From NCBI RefSeq assembly GCF_026627255.1, contig NZ_JAPNLM010000026.1, positions 1-64,000 of the forward strand: DNA of 64,000 nucleotides, written 5' to 3'. Position 1 is the stretch's first letter, and each line of letters begins with the position of its first letter. The notes beneath the pieces were generated by a model, which was not told the origin of the DNA, did not search any database, and saw only the letters and a program-made list of their open reading frames with translations. This DNA comes from Streptomyces antarcticus. Its GTDB lineage: Bacteria; Actinomycetota; Actinomycetes; Streptomycetales; Streptomycetaceae. Below, piece after piece: positions 49,083 to 57,825 of the stretch. The position numbers and the translations under genes were made by a program.

Positions 49083-49925
49083 TCAGCCCAGGGGGCGCAA
49101 CGCCTCCCAGCGCACCGTCAGTTCCCCCTGCCGCCAGCGCCCCGGCCCGTCCGCCAGCGGCCAGTCCGCCGTCAGTGCCCGCGCCGTCCGGATCCAGCGC
49201 TGCCGCGCCCCGTACGAGGCGTACGGGGAGGCCGCCGCCCACGCCCGGTCGAAGTCGCGGAGGAACGCGTGCACCGGCTCGCCCGGCACGTTCCGGTGGA
49301 TCAGCGCCTTCGGCAGCCGTTCCGCCAGGTCCGAGGGGCGGTCCAGGGAGCCCAGCCGGGTCGCGAACGTCACCGTGCGCGGCCCCTCCGGACCCAGCGC
49401 GACCCACACGTGCCGTCGCCCGATCTCGTCGCAGGTCCCCTCCACCAGCAGCCCGTCCGGCGCCAGCCGCCCGCACAGCCGCTCCCAGACCCGCGCGACC
49501 TGGTCCTCGTCGTACTGGCGCAGTACGTTCGCCGCGCGGATCAGCGCGGGGCGCTCCCCGCCGTCCAGCGGCACCTCGAAGCCGCCGTGCCGGAAGCCGA
49601 GGCCCTCGCGCTCGTACGGCTTCGCCGCCGCGACCCGCGCCGGTTCGATCTCGATGCCGACCACGCGCACGCGCGGCGCGGCCTTCCGCAGCCGCGCCAT
49701 CAGCTCGACCGCCGTCCAGGGTGCGGCCCCGTACCCGAGGTCCACGGCGACCGGCGACCCTGCGCGCCGCAGCGCGGCCCCGTGCGTCGCGGCGATCCAG
49801 CGGTCCATCCGGCGCAACCGGTTCGGGTTGGTCGTCCCGCGCGTCACCGCGCCCACGGGGCGGCCCGGGCGGTCGGGGCGGTCGGATCGGCCCGGGGAAG
49901 GGGGCGGGGTGGTGCGGGAGGCCAT
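49083..49925 (-). CDS. Class I SAM-dependent methyltransferase
   Basis: A 280-residue protein. After a Pro/Arg-rich N-terminus, the SAM-binding motif I is VAVDLGYGAAPWTAVEL, motif II VVGIEIEP, and later RAANVLRQYDED and DGLLVEGTCDEIG. The ATG at 49925 is used. The substrate is unknown. It is divergent from mshA. Confidence 0.82.
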   Translation of the reverse strand: MASRTTPPPSPGRSDRPDRPGRPVGAVTRGTTNPNRLRRMDRWIAATHGAALRRAGSPVAVDLGYGAAPWTAVELMARLRKAAPRVRVVGIEIEPARVAAAKPYEREGLGFRHGGFEVPLDGGERPALIRAANVLRQYDEDQVARVWERLCGRLAPDGLLVEGTCDEIGRRHVWVALGPEGPRTVTFATRLGSLDRPSDLAERLPKALIHRNVPGEPVHAFLRDFDRAWAAASPYASYGARQRWIRTARALTADWPLADGPGRWRQGELTVRWEALRPLG

Positions 49926-49997
49926 GGGCCGAGCGTAAGCGGAGCGCGCGCGGAGGATAAAAATCCGGCAAACCGACAAGGAAAGTCCCCGCTCCCC

Positions 49998-50024
49998 GGA
50001 ATGCGGGGGACGGCCGTTCGGGTT
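49998..50024 (+). promoter_or_regulatory. Candidate SigR promoter for mshA (GGAAT-N19-GTT)
   Basis: GGAAT at 49998-50002 and GTT at 50022-50024 approximate the thiol-oxidative-stress sigma factor SigR consensus, with a spacer one longer than usual. From memory, mshA belongs to the SigR regulon in S. coelicolor. Confidence 0.5.
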
Positions 50025-50189
50025 GCACTCGGTGCAGGGCGCCGACCGCGCTCCTGCCGTCATGCCGTCCCAGCCCTGCCGTCATGCCGTCCAGCGTCGA
50101 CACAGCGTGGTGCCAACGCCGAGAGCGCCCCGGGGCCGTCCCGCCGCGCCGTCCGTCCGAGCATCGTCAGAGCGAGAGGAACTGCTCCC

Positions 50190-51572
50190 TTGAGCCAGTA
50201 CGTGTCCCGTCTCGGCGGCAGCATCAGCGGCCGCCTCGCCGCCGCGCGCGCCACCCGCCACGAGCCCCCGCGGCTGCGCCTGCCGGCGGTCGGCCACCAC
50301 CGCAAGCCCCGCCGCGTGGCCATGCTCAGCGTGCACACCTCGCCGCTGCACCAGCCCGGCACCGGCGACGCCGGCGGGATGAACGTGTACATCGTCGAGC
50401 TGGCCAAACGCCTCGCCGCGATCAACATAGAGGTGGAGATCTTCACCCGGGCCACCACCGGCGGCCTCCCGCCCGTCGTCGACCTCGCGCCCGGCGTCCT
50501 GGTGCGTCACGTCGACGCGGGACCGTACGAGGGCCTCGCCAAGGAGGAGCTCCCGGCCCAGCTGTGCGCCTTCACCCACGGCGTCATGCAGGCCTGGGCC
50601 GGGCACCGCCCCGGCTACTACGACCTCGTCCACTCCCACTACTGGCTGTCCGGTCACGTCGGCTGGCTCGCCGCCGAGCGCTGGGGCGTCCCGCTCGTCC
50701 ATGCCATGCACACCATGGCCAAGGTCAAGAACGCGTCGCTGGCCCAGGACGACACGCCCGAGCCCGCCGCCCGCGTCATCGGCGAGACCCAGATCGTGGC
50801 CGCCGCCGACCGCCTCATCGCGAACACCGCCGAGGAAGCGGACGAGCTCGTCCGCCACTACGAGGCGGACCCCGGCAAGGTGGCCGTCGTCCACCCCGGC
50901 GTGAACCTCGACCGGTTCACCGTCGGCGACGGCCGCGCCGCCGCCCGCGCCCGCCTCGGGCTGCCGCAGGACGCCGTCATCCCCCTGTTCGCCGGCCGCA
51001 TCCAGCCGCTGAAGGCCCCCGACATCCTGCTGCGGGCCGTCGCCGAGCTGGTCGACCGGGACCCCTCGCTCCGCCGCCGCCTGCACGTCCCCGTCGTGGG
51101 CGGGCCCAGCGGCAGCGGCCTCGCCAAGCCGGAGGGGCTGCAGAAACTCGCCGCCAGGCTGGGCATCGCCGACCTGGTCCACTTCCACCCGCCGGTCGGG
51201 CAGGACCGGCTCGCCGACTGGTTCCGGGCCGCGTCCGTGCTGGTCATGCCCTCGTACAGCGAGTCCTTCGGGCTCGTCGCCATCGAGGCCCAGGCCGCCG
51301 GCACGCCGGTCCTGGCCGCCGCGGTCGGCGGGCTGCCCGTCGCCGTCAACGACGGGGTCACGGGCATCCTCGTACCCGGGCACGACCCGGTGGACTACGC
51401 GCGGCAGCTGCGCCGCTTCGTGGACGAGCCCGGGCTCGCCGACCGGATGGGCGCGCAGGCCGCGCGGCACGCGCAGTTCTTCGGCTGGGACACGGCCGCG
51501 AGCGGCACGGCGGACGTCTACACCGCTGCCATACATGATCATCGCCGTCGCGTACGCTCCCACCATGGCTGA
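50190..51572 (+). CDS. mshA: D-inositol-3-phosphate glycosyltransferase (mycothiol synthesis)
   Basis: A 460-residue GT4 glycosyltransferase that makes GlcNAc-inositol-phosphate from UDP-GlcNAc, the first committed mycothiol step. It has the N-terminal SVHTSPLHQPGTGDAGGMNVYI segment with the GGMN substrate loop, VHSHYWLSG, and the nucleotide-sugar motif PSYSESFGLVAIEAQAAG. The TTG at 50190 (AGAGGA upstream) gives the MSQYVSRLGG N-terminus recalled from S. coelicolor. Its 3' end overlaps the YbjN gene by 8 bp. Confidence 0.96.
   Translation: MSQYVSRLGGSISGRLAAARATRHEPPRLRLPAVGHHRKPRRVAMLSVHTSPLHQPGTGDAGGMNVYIVELAKRLAAINIEVEIFTRATTGGLPPVVDLAPGVLVRHVDAGPYEGLAKEELPAQLCAFTHGVMQAWAGHRPGYYDLVHSHYWLSGHVGWLAAERWGVPLVHAMHTMAKVKNASLAQDDTPEPAARVIGETQIVAAADRLIANTAEEADELVRHYEADPGKVAVVHPGVNLDRFTVGDGRAAARARLGLPQDAVIPLFAGRIQPLKAPDILLRAVAELVDRDPSLRRRLHVPVVGGPSGSGLAKPEGLQKLAARLGIADLVHFHPPVGQDRLADWFRAASVLVMPSYSESFGLVAIEAQAAGTPVLAAAVGGLPVAVNDGVTGILVPGHDPVDYARQLRRFVDEPGLADRMGAQAARHAQFFGWDTAASGTADVYTAAIHDHRRRVRSHHG
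51553..51558 (+). promoter_or_regulatory. Candidate -10 box (TACGCT) within mshA for the YbjN gene
   Basis: TACGCT lies 6 nt before the ATG at 51565, inside the mshA coding end, suggesting an independent leaderless transcript. Confidence 0.45.
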
Positions 51573-52053
51573 CACCGCCGCGATCATCGAGAGCACGCTG
51601 ACCGGGGCCGGACTGTCGTGGGAGAGCCCGTCACCCGGCTCGTACGTCGTCCAGCTGCCCGGCACCCGCAAGCTGAGCACCACCTGCTCGCTCCGCCTCG
51701 GCCGGCACTCGCTGTCGGTCAACGCCTTCGTGATCCGCCACCCCGACGAGAACGAGCCGGCCGTCCACCGCTGGCTGCTGGAGCGCAACCTCAAGCTGTA
51801 CGGGCTCGGCTACGCCGTGGACCGTCTCGGCGACATCTACCTGACGGGCCGCCTCCCCCTCGCCGTGGTCACCCCGGAGGAGCTGGACCGGCTGCTGGGC
51901 ACGGTCCTGGAGGCGGCGGACGGCGCCTTCAACACCCTGCTGGAGCTGGGTTTCGCGGGCGCGATCCGGCGCGAGTACGACTGGCGCGTCTCGCGCGGCG
52001 AGCCGACCCACAACCTCGACGCGTTCAAGCACCTGACGCGCCCGTCCACCTGA
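51565..52053 (+). CDS. YbjN domain-containing protein
   Basis: A 162-residue protein of the YbjN family, related to type III secretion chaperone folds. Recognisable segments are VQLPGTRKLSTTCSLRLGRHSLSVNAFVIRHPDEN and YRVDRLGDIYLTGRLPL-like strands. It overlaps mshA by 8 bp. Function is unknown; some members respond to stress. Confidence 0.85.
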   Translation: MADTAAIIESTLTGAGLSWESPSPGSYVVQLPGTRKLSTTCSLRLGRHSLSVNAFVIRHPDENEPAVHRWLLERNLKLYGLGYAVDRLGDIYLTGRLPLAVVTPEELDRLLGTVLEAADGAFNTLLELGFAGAIRREYDWRVSRGEPTHNLDAFKHLTRPST

Positions 52054-52089
52054 CGCGCCCGTCGTAGCCCCCCGGCCCGGGCCCCCTCG

Positions 52090-53478
52090 TTACGCGGAGG
52101 AGGGCGCGGGCGTCACGGCCGGCCCCGGAAGCGGCAGCCCGGCGGGTCCGCGGCCGGAGCCGGAAGCGGATCCCGGCTCGGAGCCGGATCCGGAACCCGG
52201 CTCGGAACCGGAACCGGAGTCGGGCTCGGGCTCGGCATCCGCCCCCGCCGACAGGTCCGCCGGCTCCACCGGCTCCACCGCGGGCAGGTTCCGCATCAGC
52301 AGCCAGTACCCGAGCCCCGCGACGGTCCCGAGGACCGCCGTCGCACCCCACAGCCACTCCGCGCCGAACCGGTCGATGACCCAGCCCGCCAGCAGCGGCG
52401 CGACCAGCGAGGCCACCGCCCAGGACATCGTGTACATGCCCTGGTAGCGGCCGCGCCCGTGCAGCGGGGAGAGCCGTACGACCAGGCCCATCTGCGTCGG
52501 CGAGTTGATGATCTCGGCCAGCGTCCAGACGCAGACGGTCAGCGCGATCACCCCGAGGGAACCGCCGAAGGCGGTGAGCCCGAACCCGTACCCCGCGAGC
52601 AGCGCCGAGAGCACCAGCAGCTTCTGCGGGTCGCGGTGCTCGATGAAGCGGGTGACCGGGATCTGCAACAGCACGATCAGCACGCCGTTCACGGCGATGA
52701 CCAAGCCGTAGTCACCGGAGGAGAAGCCCGCCGTGCCCATGGCCAGCGGCAGCCCGAACGACCCCTGCATGAAGATCAGCGAGATCAGGAACGACAGCCC
52801 GACGACCCCCATGAAGCGCCCGTCGCGCAGCACCGTGCCCAGCCCGACCTCCGCGTCCGCGGCCGCCGCGGCGGCGCCCTTGTCGGGCCGGGACTCGGGG
52901 AGCTTGATGTACACGAGCACCGCGCACACCATCGTCAGCGCCGCCTCGCCCAGGAAGCCGGCGAGGTAGCTGTACTCGGCGACGAAGCCGGCCGCCGTCG
53001 CGGAGACGGCGAAACCGAGGTTGATCGCCCAGTAGTTGAGCGCGAAGGCACGCACCCGGTCCTCGGGCCGCACGATGTCGGCCATCATCGCCTGCACGGC
53101 CGGCCGCGAGGCGTTCGAGGTCATGCCGACCAGCAGTGCCACGGCCGCGATCGCCGCCGGGTGCTCCATGAAGCCGAGCAGCGCCACCGACAGGGCCGTC
53201 GACGCCTGCGCCGCCATCAGCGTGGGCCGCCGCCCCAGCCGGTCCGTCATCACTCCCGCGATCAGCGAGGAGATGACGCCTCCGAGGCCGTGGAGGGCGA
53301 CGACGAGTCCCGCGAAGGACGCCGAGTAGCCCCGGTCCATCGTCAGGTACAAGGTCATGAATGTGGCGACGAAGGCCCCGAGCCTGTTCACCAGGGTGCT
53401 CGTCCACAGCCACCAGAACTCGCGCGGCAGCCCCGACACGCTCTCCCGGGCGGCCCGTCTCAGACTGGCAACGGACAT
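52090..53478 (-). CDS. MFS transporter
   Basis: A 462-residue major facilitator with 12 predicted spans. The loop 2-3 motif is recognisable as GVMTDRLGRRPTLM and the later halves contain NYWAINLGFAVSATAAGF. The hydrophilic C-terminal tail is a Gly/Ser/Glu/Pro repeat (SGSGSEPGS units). GGGGGG lies 8 nt before the ATG at 53478. The substrate is unknown; the pattern fits a drug or metabolite exporter. Confidence 0.9.
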   Translation of the reverse strand: MSVASLRRAARESVSGLPREFWWLWTSTLVNRLGAFVATFMTLYLTMDRGYSASFAGLVVALHGLGGVISSLIAGVMTDRLGRRPTLMAAQASTALSVALLGFMEHPAAIAAVALLVGMTSNASRPAVQAMMADIVRPEDRVRAFALNYWAINLGFAVSATAAGFVAEYSYLAGFLGEAALTMVCAVLVYIKLPESRPDKGAAAAAADAEVGLGTVLRDGRFMGVVGLSFLISLIFMQGSFGLPLAMGTAGFSSGDYGLVIAVNGVLIVLLQIPVTRFIEHRDPQKLLVLSALLAGYGFGLTAFGGSLGVIALTVCVWTLAEIINSPTQMGLVVRLSPLHGRGRYQGMYTMSWAVASLVAPLLAGWVIDRFGAEWLWGATAVLGTVAGLGYWLLMRNLPAVEPVEPADLSAGADAEPEPDSGSGSEPGSGSGSEPGSASGSGRGPAGLPLPGPAVTPAPSSA

Positions 53479-53616
53479 AAGGAATCCCCCCGGTGATGTA
53501 AGCGTCTCTTCTGCTCTGGGCACGTTACGAGCGGGGGCCGTCCGGCGCCAGCGAATTGACGCGCAACGTCAATCGGCGGGGGTGCGCACCGCGCGCGAGC
53601 GCCCCGGCGCGTCCAT

Positions 53617-53622
53617 TAGGCT
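53617..53622 (+). promoter_or_regulatory. Candidate -10 box (TAGGCT), leaderless gpmA
   Basis: TAGGCT lies 7 nt before the ATG at 53630. Confidence 0.5.
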
Positions 53623-53629
53623 CGTACGC

Positions 53630-54391
53630 ATGGCCGACGCACCGTACAAGCTGATCCTCCTCCGTCACGGCGAGAGCGAGTGGAACGCGAAGAACCTGTT
53701 CACCGGCTGGGTGGACGTCAATCTCAACGAGAAGGGCGAGAAGGAGGCGGTCCGCGGCGGTGAGCTGCTCAAGGACGCCGGCCTGCTCCCCGACGTCGTG
53801 CACACCTCGCTCCAGAAGCGCGCGATCCGCACCGCGCAGATGGCGCTCGAGGCAGCCGACCGCCACTGGATCCCGGTCCACCGCTCCTGGCGCCTGAACG
53901 AGCGTCACTACGGCGCCCTCCAGGGCAAGGACAAGGCCCAGACCCTCGCCGAGTTCGGCGAGGAGCAGTTCATGCTGTGGCGCCGCTCGTACGACACCCC
54001 GCCGCCGGCCCTCGAGGACGGCACGGAGTACTCGCAGTCCGAGGACCCGCGCTACGCGACGATCCCGCCGGAGCTGCGCCCCAAGACGGAGTGCCTGAAG
54101 GACGTCGTCGTCCGCATGCTCCCGTACTGGTACGACGGCATCGTCCCGGACCTGCTCACCGGCCGCACGGTCCTGGTCGCCGCGCACGGCAACTCCCTGC
54201 GCGCGCTGGTCAAGCACCTGGACGGCGTCTCCGACGAGGACATCGCCGGCCTGAACATCCCGACCGGCATCCCGCTCGCGTACGAGCTGGACGCGGAGTT
54301 CAAGCCCCTCAAGCCGGGCGGCACCTACCTCGACCCGGCCGCGGCAGCGGCGGCGATCGAGGCGGTCAAGAACCAGGGCAAGAAGAAGTAA
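53630..54391 (+). CDS. gpmA: 2,3-bisphosphoglycerate-dependent phosphoglycerate mutase
   Basis: A 253-residue glycolytic enzyme interconverting 3- and 2-phosphoglycerate. It has the phosphohistidine motif LILLRHGESEWN (His13), the LNERHYGALQGKDK segment and the second active-site His in VLVAAHGNSLRALVKHLDG. Length and motifs are standard for dPGM. A terminator hairpin follows. Confidence 0.97.
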   Translation: MADAPYKLILLRHGESEWNAKNLFTGWVDVNLNEKGEKEAVRGGELLKDAGLLPDVVHTSLQKRAIRTAQMALEAADRHWIPVHRSWRLNERHYGALQGKDKAQTLAEFGEEQFMLWRRSYDTPPPALEDGTEYSQSEDPRYATIPPELRPKTECLKDVVVRMLPYWYDGIVPDLLTGRTVLVAAHGNSLRALVKHLDGVSDEDIAGLNIPTGIPLAYELDAEFKPLKPGGTYLDPAAAAAAIEAVKNQGKKK

Positions 54392-54404
54392 CCAGAGCGG
54401 TCAT

Positions 54405-54439
54405 GCCCCTGACCTGCGCGTACGGCGCAGGTCGGGGGC
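54405..54439. terminator. Hairpin between gpmA and the reductase gene (convergent)
   Basis: Outer GCCCC/GGGGC and inner GACCTGCGC/GCGCAGGTC arms, with one mismatch between them, enclose a 5-nt loop. Confidence 0.8.
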
Positions 54440-54469
54440 TTTCGTCTGCCCCGGGCCCACGGTGGGCGC

Positions 54470-55033
54470 TCAGCGCCTCGTCTCGTACCTGGTCAGGATC
54501 ACGCCGCAGGGAAGCGTCCGCGTCTCCACCAGGTCGAGGTTCACCCAGTTGTCCAGCGCGGTGAAGAACGGCGTGCCGCCGCCCACCAGGACCGGCGCGG
54601 TGGCCAGCACGTACTCGTCGATCAGCCCGGCCCGCATGGCCGCCCCGGCGAGCGTCGCGCCGCCGATGTCCATCGGGCCGCCGTCCTCGGCCTTGAGCCG
54701 GGTGATCTCGGCGACCGCGTCGCCGGTGGCCAGGCGGGTGTTCCAGTCGACCTTGTCGATCGTCGAGGAGAACACCACCTTCGACATGTCCCGCCAGCGG
54801 CGCGCGAACTCGATCTCCGCCGGGGTGGCGTCGGGCAGCTGGTCGCCGGTCGGCCAGTAGGAGCTCATCGTCTGCCACAGCTTGCGCCCGTACAGCGTCA
54901 GGTCGGTCGCCTGCAACTGGTCGGACCAGAACTGGAACAGCTCGTCGCTCGGCACGCTCCAGCCGATGTCGTCGCCGGGCGCGGCGATGTAGCCGTCCAG
55001 GGACACGTTCATGCCGTAGATCAGTTTCCGCAT
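54470..55033 (-). CDS. Dihydrofolate reductase family protein (RibD C-terminal-like)
   Basis: A 187-residue protein of the DHFR/RibD-C superfamily. It has the MRKLIYGMNVSLDGYIAAPGDDIGW start, LYGRKLWQTM and the NADPH-binding IGGATLAGAAMRAGLIDEY segment. It is probably an NAD(P)H-dependent reductase; the substrate is unknown. This family is distinct from folate-pathway DHFR. Confidence 0.87.
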   Translation of the reverse strand: MRKLIYGMNVSLDGYIAAPGDDIGWSVPSDELFQFWSDQLQATDLTLYGRKLWQTMSSYWPTGDQLPDATPAEIEFARRWRDMSKVVFSSTIDKVDWNTRLATGDAVAEITRLKAEDGGPMDIGGATLAGAAMRAGLIDEYVLATAPVLVGGGTPFFTALDNWVNLDLVETRTLPCGVILTRYETRR

Positions 55034-55116
55034 GGCGCCAGCCTTCCGTGAATCGGTCTCACGCGTACAGACCGACGCGGCACGGAAAACTCATCGAGGA
55101 CGGAAGGGGAGAAGGG

Positions 55117-55191
55117 CGGGGCCGGCCGGAGTCGAACCGGCGTCCTCGCGGTTTTGGAGACCGCGCGCGACCACCTCTGCGCTACGGCCCC
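55117..55191 (-). tRNA. tRNA-Trp (CCA anticodon), atypical
   Basis: A 75-nt cloverleaf: acceptor arms GGGGCCG/CGGCCCC (7 bp), D stem GCGC/GCGC, anticodon stem GCGGT/ACCGC with loop CTCCAAA (anticodon CCA at 55157-55155), 6-nt variable loop, T stem GCCGG/CCGGC with loop TTCGACT, and discriminator G. No CCA is encoded. The base normally between the D and anticodon stems (position 26) appears missing, and the sequence is unlike the usual Streptomyces tRNA-Trp I remember, so it may be a second, divergent tRNA-Trp. Confidence 0.75.
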
Positions 55192-55279
55192 GCCCCCACC
55201 GCATCCTAGGGGGACGCGCAGAGGCCCCGTCCCGGGGTACCGGGGCGGGGCCCTGTACGCGTCGAACCGGGCGGGCGGC

Positions 55280-55429
55280 TCAGCCGCCGCACTGGCACGG
55301 GGCGCCGGACTGGCAGCCGCAGCCGCAGCCCGAGCCGCAGCCGCAGGCGGCGAGCAGCGGAAGCCGCAGGGGCTCCGGCCTCGGCGGCTGCTCCTGCTCC
55401 GGGGTGATGGGGACGGGGGAATCGGGCAT
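55280..55429 (-). CDS. Tiny Cys-rich protein (49 aa)
   Basis: A 49-residue protein. The first half is Pro/Glu-rich (MPDSPVPITPEQEQPPRPEP), then a short hydrophobic LRLPLLAA, then a C-terminus with seven Cys in 21 residues, in repeated CGC and CQC pairs. GAGGAGG lies 5 nt before the ATG, an excellent ribosome-binding site. The Cys pattern suggests metal binding, metallothionein-like, but no family is recognised. Confidence 0.65.
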   Translation of the reverse strand: MPDSPVPITPEQEQPPRPEPLRLPLLAACGCGSGCGCGCQSGAPCQCGG

Positions 55430-55543
55430 GGTTCCTCCTCGCAGGCGGCGTACGGGACTTCGCACGACGGACCGCCTTCGCCTCATTCATGCCCAGCCGC
55501 ACCGGCGCGTCAACGGCGCATTGGGTCGAGGCCCCGCAAAGCC

Positions 55544-55594
55544 CGTACGCCAGGCCCGTCCGTACGCCAGGCCCGCCCGTACGTCAGGCCCGCC
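55544..55594 (+). repeat. 17-bp tandem repeat x3 between Cys-rich gene and phoU
   Basis: Units at 55544, 55561 and 55578 share CGTACG-C/T-CAGGCCCG with one or two differences. Confidence 0.85.
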
Positions 55595-55651
55595 CGGGCC
55601 CCGCCAGGACGCGGCCCCGGGCCGCCTCACGCCAGCCCTACGGCCGTCCGG

Positions 55652-56329
55652 TCAGACGCCGTCGACCGCCGTCGGCGGCTGGAGCTCGTCCGCGTGCTCG
55701 CCCGTCACCAGGTAGACGACCCGCTTCGCCACCGACACCGCGTGGTCCGCGAAGCGCTCGTAGTACCGGCCCAGCAGCGTCACGTCCACCGCCGTCTCGA
55801 TGCCGTGCTTCCACCGGTCGTCCATCAGGTGCTGGAACAGCGTGCGGTGCAGCTGGTCCATCTCGTCGTCGTCCTGCTCCAGCTGGAGCGCCAGGTCGAC
55901 GTCCTTCGTGATGATCACCTCGGCGGCCTTCGCCATCAGCCGCTGCGCGAGCTGCCCCATCTCCAGGATGGTGGCGTGCAGGTCCCGCGGCACCGCCGTG
56001 TCCGGGAAGCGCAGCCGGGCCAGCTTCGCCACGTGCTGCGCCAGGTCGCCGGAACGCTCCAGGTCGGCGCTCATCCGCAGCGAGGTCACCACGATGCGCA
56101 GGTCGGTGGCGACCGGCTGCTGGCGGGCGAGCAGCGCGATGGCGCGGGCCTCCAGGTCGTGCTGGAGGTCGTCGACCTTCTGGTCGCCGGCGATCACGCT
56201 CTCGGCGAGCTTCAGGTCGGCGTCGAGCATGGACGTCGTGGCCCGCCCGATCGCGGAACCGACCAGCCGGGCCATTTCGACCAGGCTCTCGCCGATCGAG
56301 TCCAGTTCCTCGTGGTACGCGTCACGCAT
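55652..56329 (-). CDS. phoU: Phosphate-signalling accessory protein PhoU
   Basis: A 225-residue protein with two three-helix PhoU repeats and their acidic metal motifs (EELDSIGESLVEMARLVG and later DRWKHGIETAVDVTLLGRYYERFADHAVSVAKRVVYLVTGEH). PhoU links the Pst transporter to the PhoR kinase and keeps the regulon off when phosphate is sufficient. It is divergent from phoR, with a likely PHO box between and oriented toward phoU. Confidence 0.96.
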   Translation of the reverse strand: MRDAYHEELDSIGESLVEMARLVGSAIGRATTSMLDADLKLAESVIAGDQKVDDLQHDLEARAIALLARQQPVATDLRIVVTSLRMSADLERSGDLAQHVAKLARLRFPDTAVPRDLHATILEMGQLAQRLMAKAAEVIITKDVDLALQLEQDDDEMDQLHRTLFQHLMDDRWKHGIETAVDVTLLGRYYERFADHAVSVAKRVVYLVTGEHADELQPPTAVDGV

Positions 56330-56438
56330 GTCTGGTGTCCCTCTCTTGACCTACTGCGCTACTGCCCGGGGGCCGGGCCGGGGCGGCCTCTTGCCCCACG
56401 TTGACACGGTGGGCCGGGAACGCGTCCGACTCCGGCAC

Positions 56439-56471
56439 CGCAAGTGAATCACCCCCGTCGTCAGGGTGAAC
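56439..56471 (-). promoter_or_regulatory. Candidate PHO box between phoU and phoR
   Basis: On the minus strand, GTTCACCCTGA begins at 56471 and ATTCACTTGCG begins exactly two 11-bp turns later at 56449, with a non-consensus 11-mer between. PhoP is known to bind the phoU/phoRP intergenic region in Streptomyces. Confidence 0.6.
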
Positions 56472-56532
56472 TCTGGGCGACGAGTGTTCGAGGTGCCACC
56501 CGAACGGCTGTGGAAGTGTCGTTCTGCCTGCT

Positions 56533-56538
56533 TAACCT
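56533..56538 (+). promoter_or_regulatory. Candidate -10 box (TAACCT), leaderless phoR-phoP
   Basis: TAACCT lies 6 nt before the ATG at 56545. Confidence 0.5.
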
Positions 56539-56544
56539 GGATGC

Positions 56545-57825
56545 ATGGACGTGAACGCGGCGGTCGCCGCAGCTGCAGCGATAGCCGGTCTTTGCACCGG
56601 TGTCATCGCCATGCTGGCGTTCCGCTGGAGCGAGCGCGACCAAGCCCGCCCCACCAGGAGCTCCATGCGCCCCGACATCAACGCGGTACTCCCGCCCGGA
56701 GTGGACACCGTCCTCTCCGTGCTCCGCTCATCCGCCGTCGTACTGGACGAGGGCGACGCCGTCGTCAAGGCCAGTTCGGCGGCCTACGCCCTCGGGCTGG
56801 TCCGCGGCGGCAAACTGGCCGTGGAACCCATGCTGCACATGGCCCGCGACACCCGCCGTGACGGGGAGATACGGCAGGTCGAGCTCGACCTGCCCCGGCG
56901 CGGCACCGGCCGCGGCGAGGCCCTCGCGGTCTCGGCGCGCGTGGCCCCGCTGGGGTCCCGCCTCGTGCTCCTCCTGGTCGAGGACCTCACGGAGGCCCGC
57001 CGCATCGAAGCCGTACGCCGCGACTTCGTAGCGAACGTCTCCCACGAGCTCAAGACGCCGGTCGGCGCGATCTCCCTGCTGTCCGAAGCGGTCATGGACG
57101 CCTCGGACGACCCCGAGGCGGTCAGCCGCTTCGCCGGCCGCATGCAGATCGAGGCCACCCGGCTGATCAACCTCGTGCAGGAACTCATCGACCTCTCTCG
57201 GGTGCAGAACGACGACCCGTTGGAGGACGCCGAGCCGATGCGCGTGGACACCCTGGTGGCGGAGGCCATAGACCGCTGCCGCCACACGGCGACCTCCAAG
57301 CAGATCACCATGGCCGCCGGCGGCACCGCTGACCTGCGCGTCTGGGGGAACCGCGGCCAGCTCGCGGCGGCCCTGGGAAACCTGGTGGAGAACGCCGTCA
57401 ACTACAGTCCCGCCCGCACCCGCGTCGGCATCGCCGCGCGCCGGGTGACCTCGCCGGGTGGAGACTTGATCGAGATAGCTGTGACCGACCAGGGCATCGG
57501 CATCCCGGAAAAGGACCGCGAGCGCATCTTCGAGCGCTTCTACCGCGTGGACCCGGCCCGCTCCCGCGCCACGGGAGGCACGGGCCTCGGCCTCGCGATC
57601 GTGAAGCACGTGGCGGCCTCGCACGGCGGGGAGGTTTCGGTCTGGAGCTCCGAGGGCCAGGGCTCCACGTTCACCCTGCGGCTGCCCGAGGCGGCCGCAC
57701 CCGAAGCAGCCGCGGCCGACCGGGCCGCGGCCCCCGCGTCCGCCACACCGCTGCACGCGGCAGCACCCGCCGAACCCGCACCGCACACCGCACCAGCCAT
57801 CCCTGCCCCGGAGGTCCTTCCGTGA
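56545..57825 (+). CDS. phoR: Phosphate-sensing histidine kinase PhoR (SenX3-like)
   Basis: A 426-residue kinase with a short N-terminal span (VAAAAAIAGLCTGVIAMLAF), a PAS-like region and a kinase core. The phosphoacceptor is His167 in NVSHELKTPVGAIS. The N box is ENAVNYSPAR, G1 is TDQGIGIPEKDRERIFERFYR and G2 is GGTGLGLAIVKHV. The C-terminal tail of about 45 residues is Ala/Pro-rich. It phosphorylates PhoP under phosphate limitation. Its stop overlaps the phoP GTG start. Confidence 0.96.
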   Translation: MDVNAAVAAAAAIAGLCTGVIAMLAFRWSERDQARPTRSSMRPDINAVLPPGVDTVLSVLRSSAVVLDEGDAVVKASSAAYALGLVRGGKLAVEPMLHMARDTRRDGEIRQVELDLPRRGTGRGEALAVSARVAPLGSRLVLLLVEDLTEARRIEAVRRDFVANVSHELKTPVGAISLLSEAVMDASDDPEAVSRFAGRMQIEATRLINLVQELIDLSRVQNDDPLEDAEPMRVDTLVAEAIDRCRHTATSKQITMAAGGTADLRVWGNRGQLAAALGNLVENAVNYSPARTRVGIAARRVTSPGGDLIEIAVTDQGIGIPEKDRERIFERFYRVDPARSRATGGTGLGLAIVKHVAASHGGEVSVWSSEGQGSTFTLRLPEAAAPEAAAADRAAAPASATPLHAAAPAEPAPHTAPAIPAPEVLP

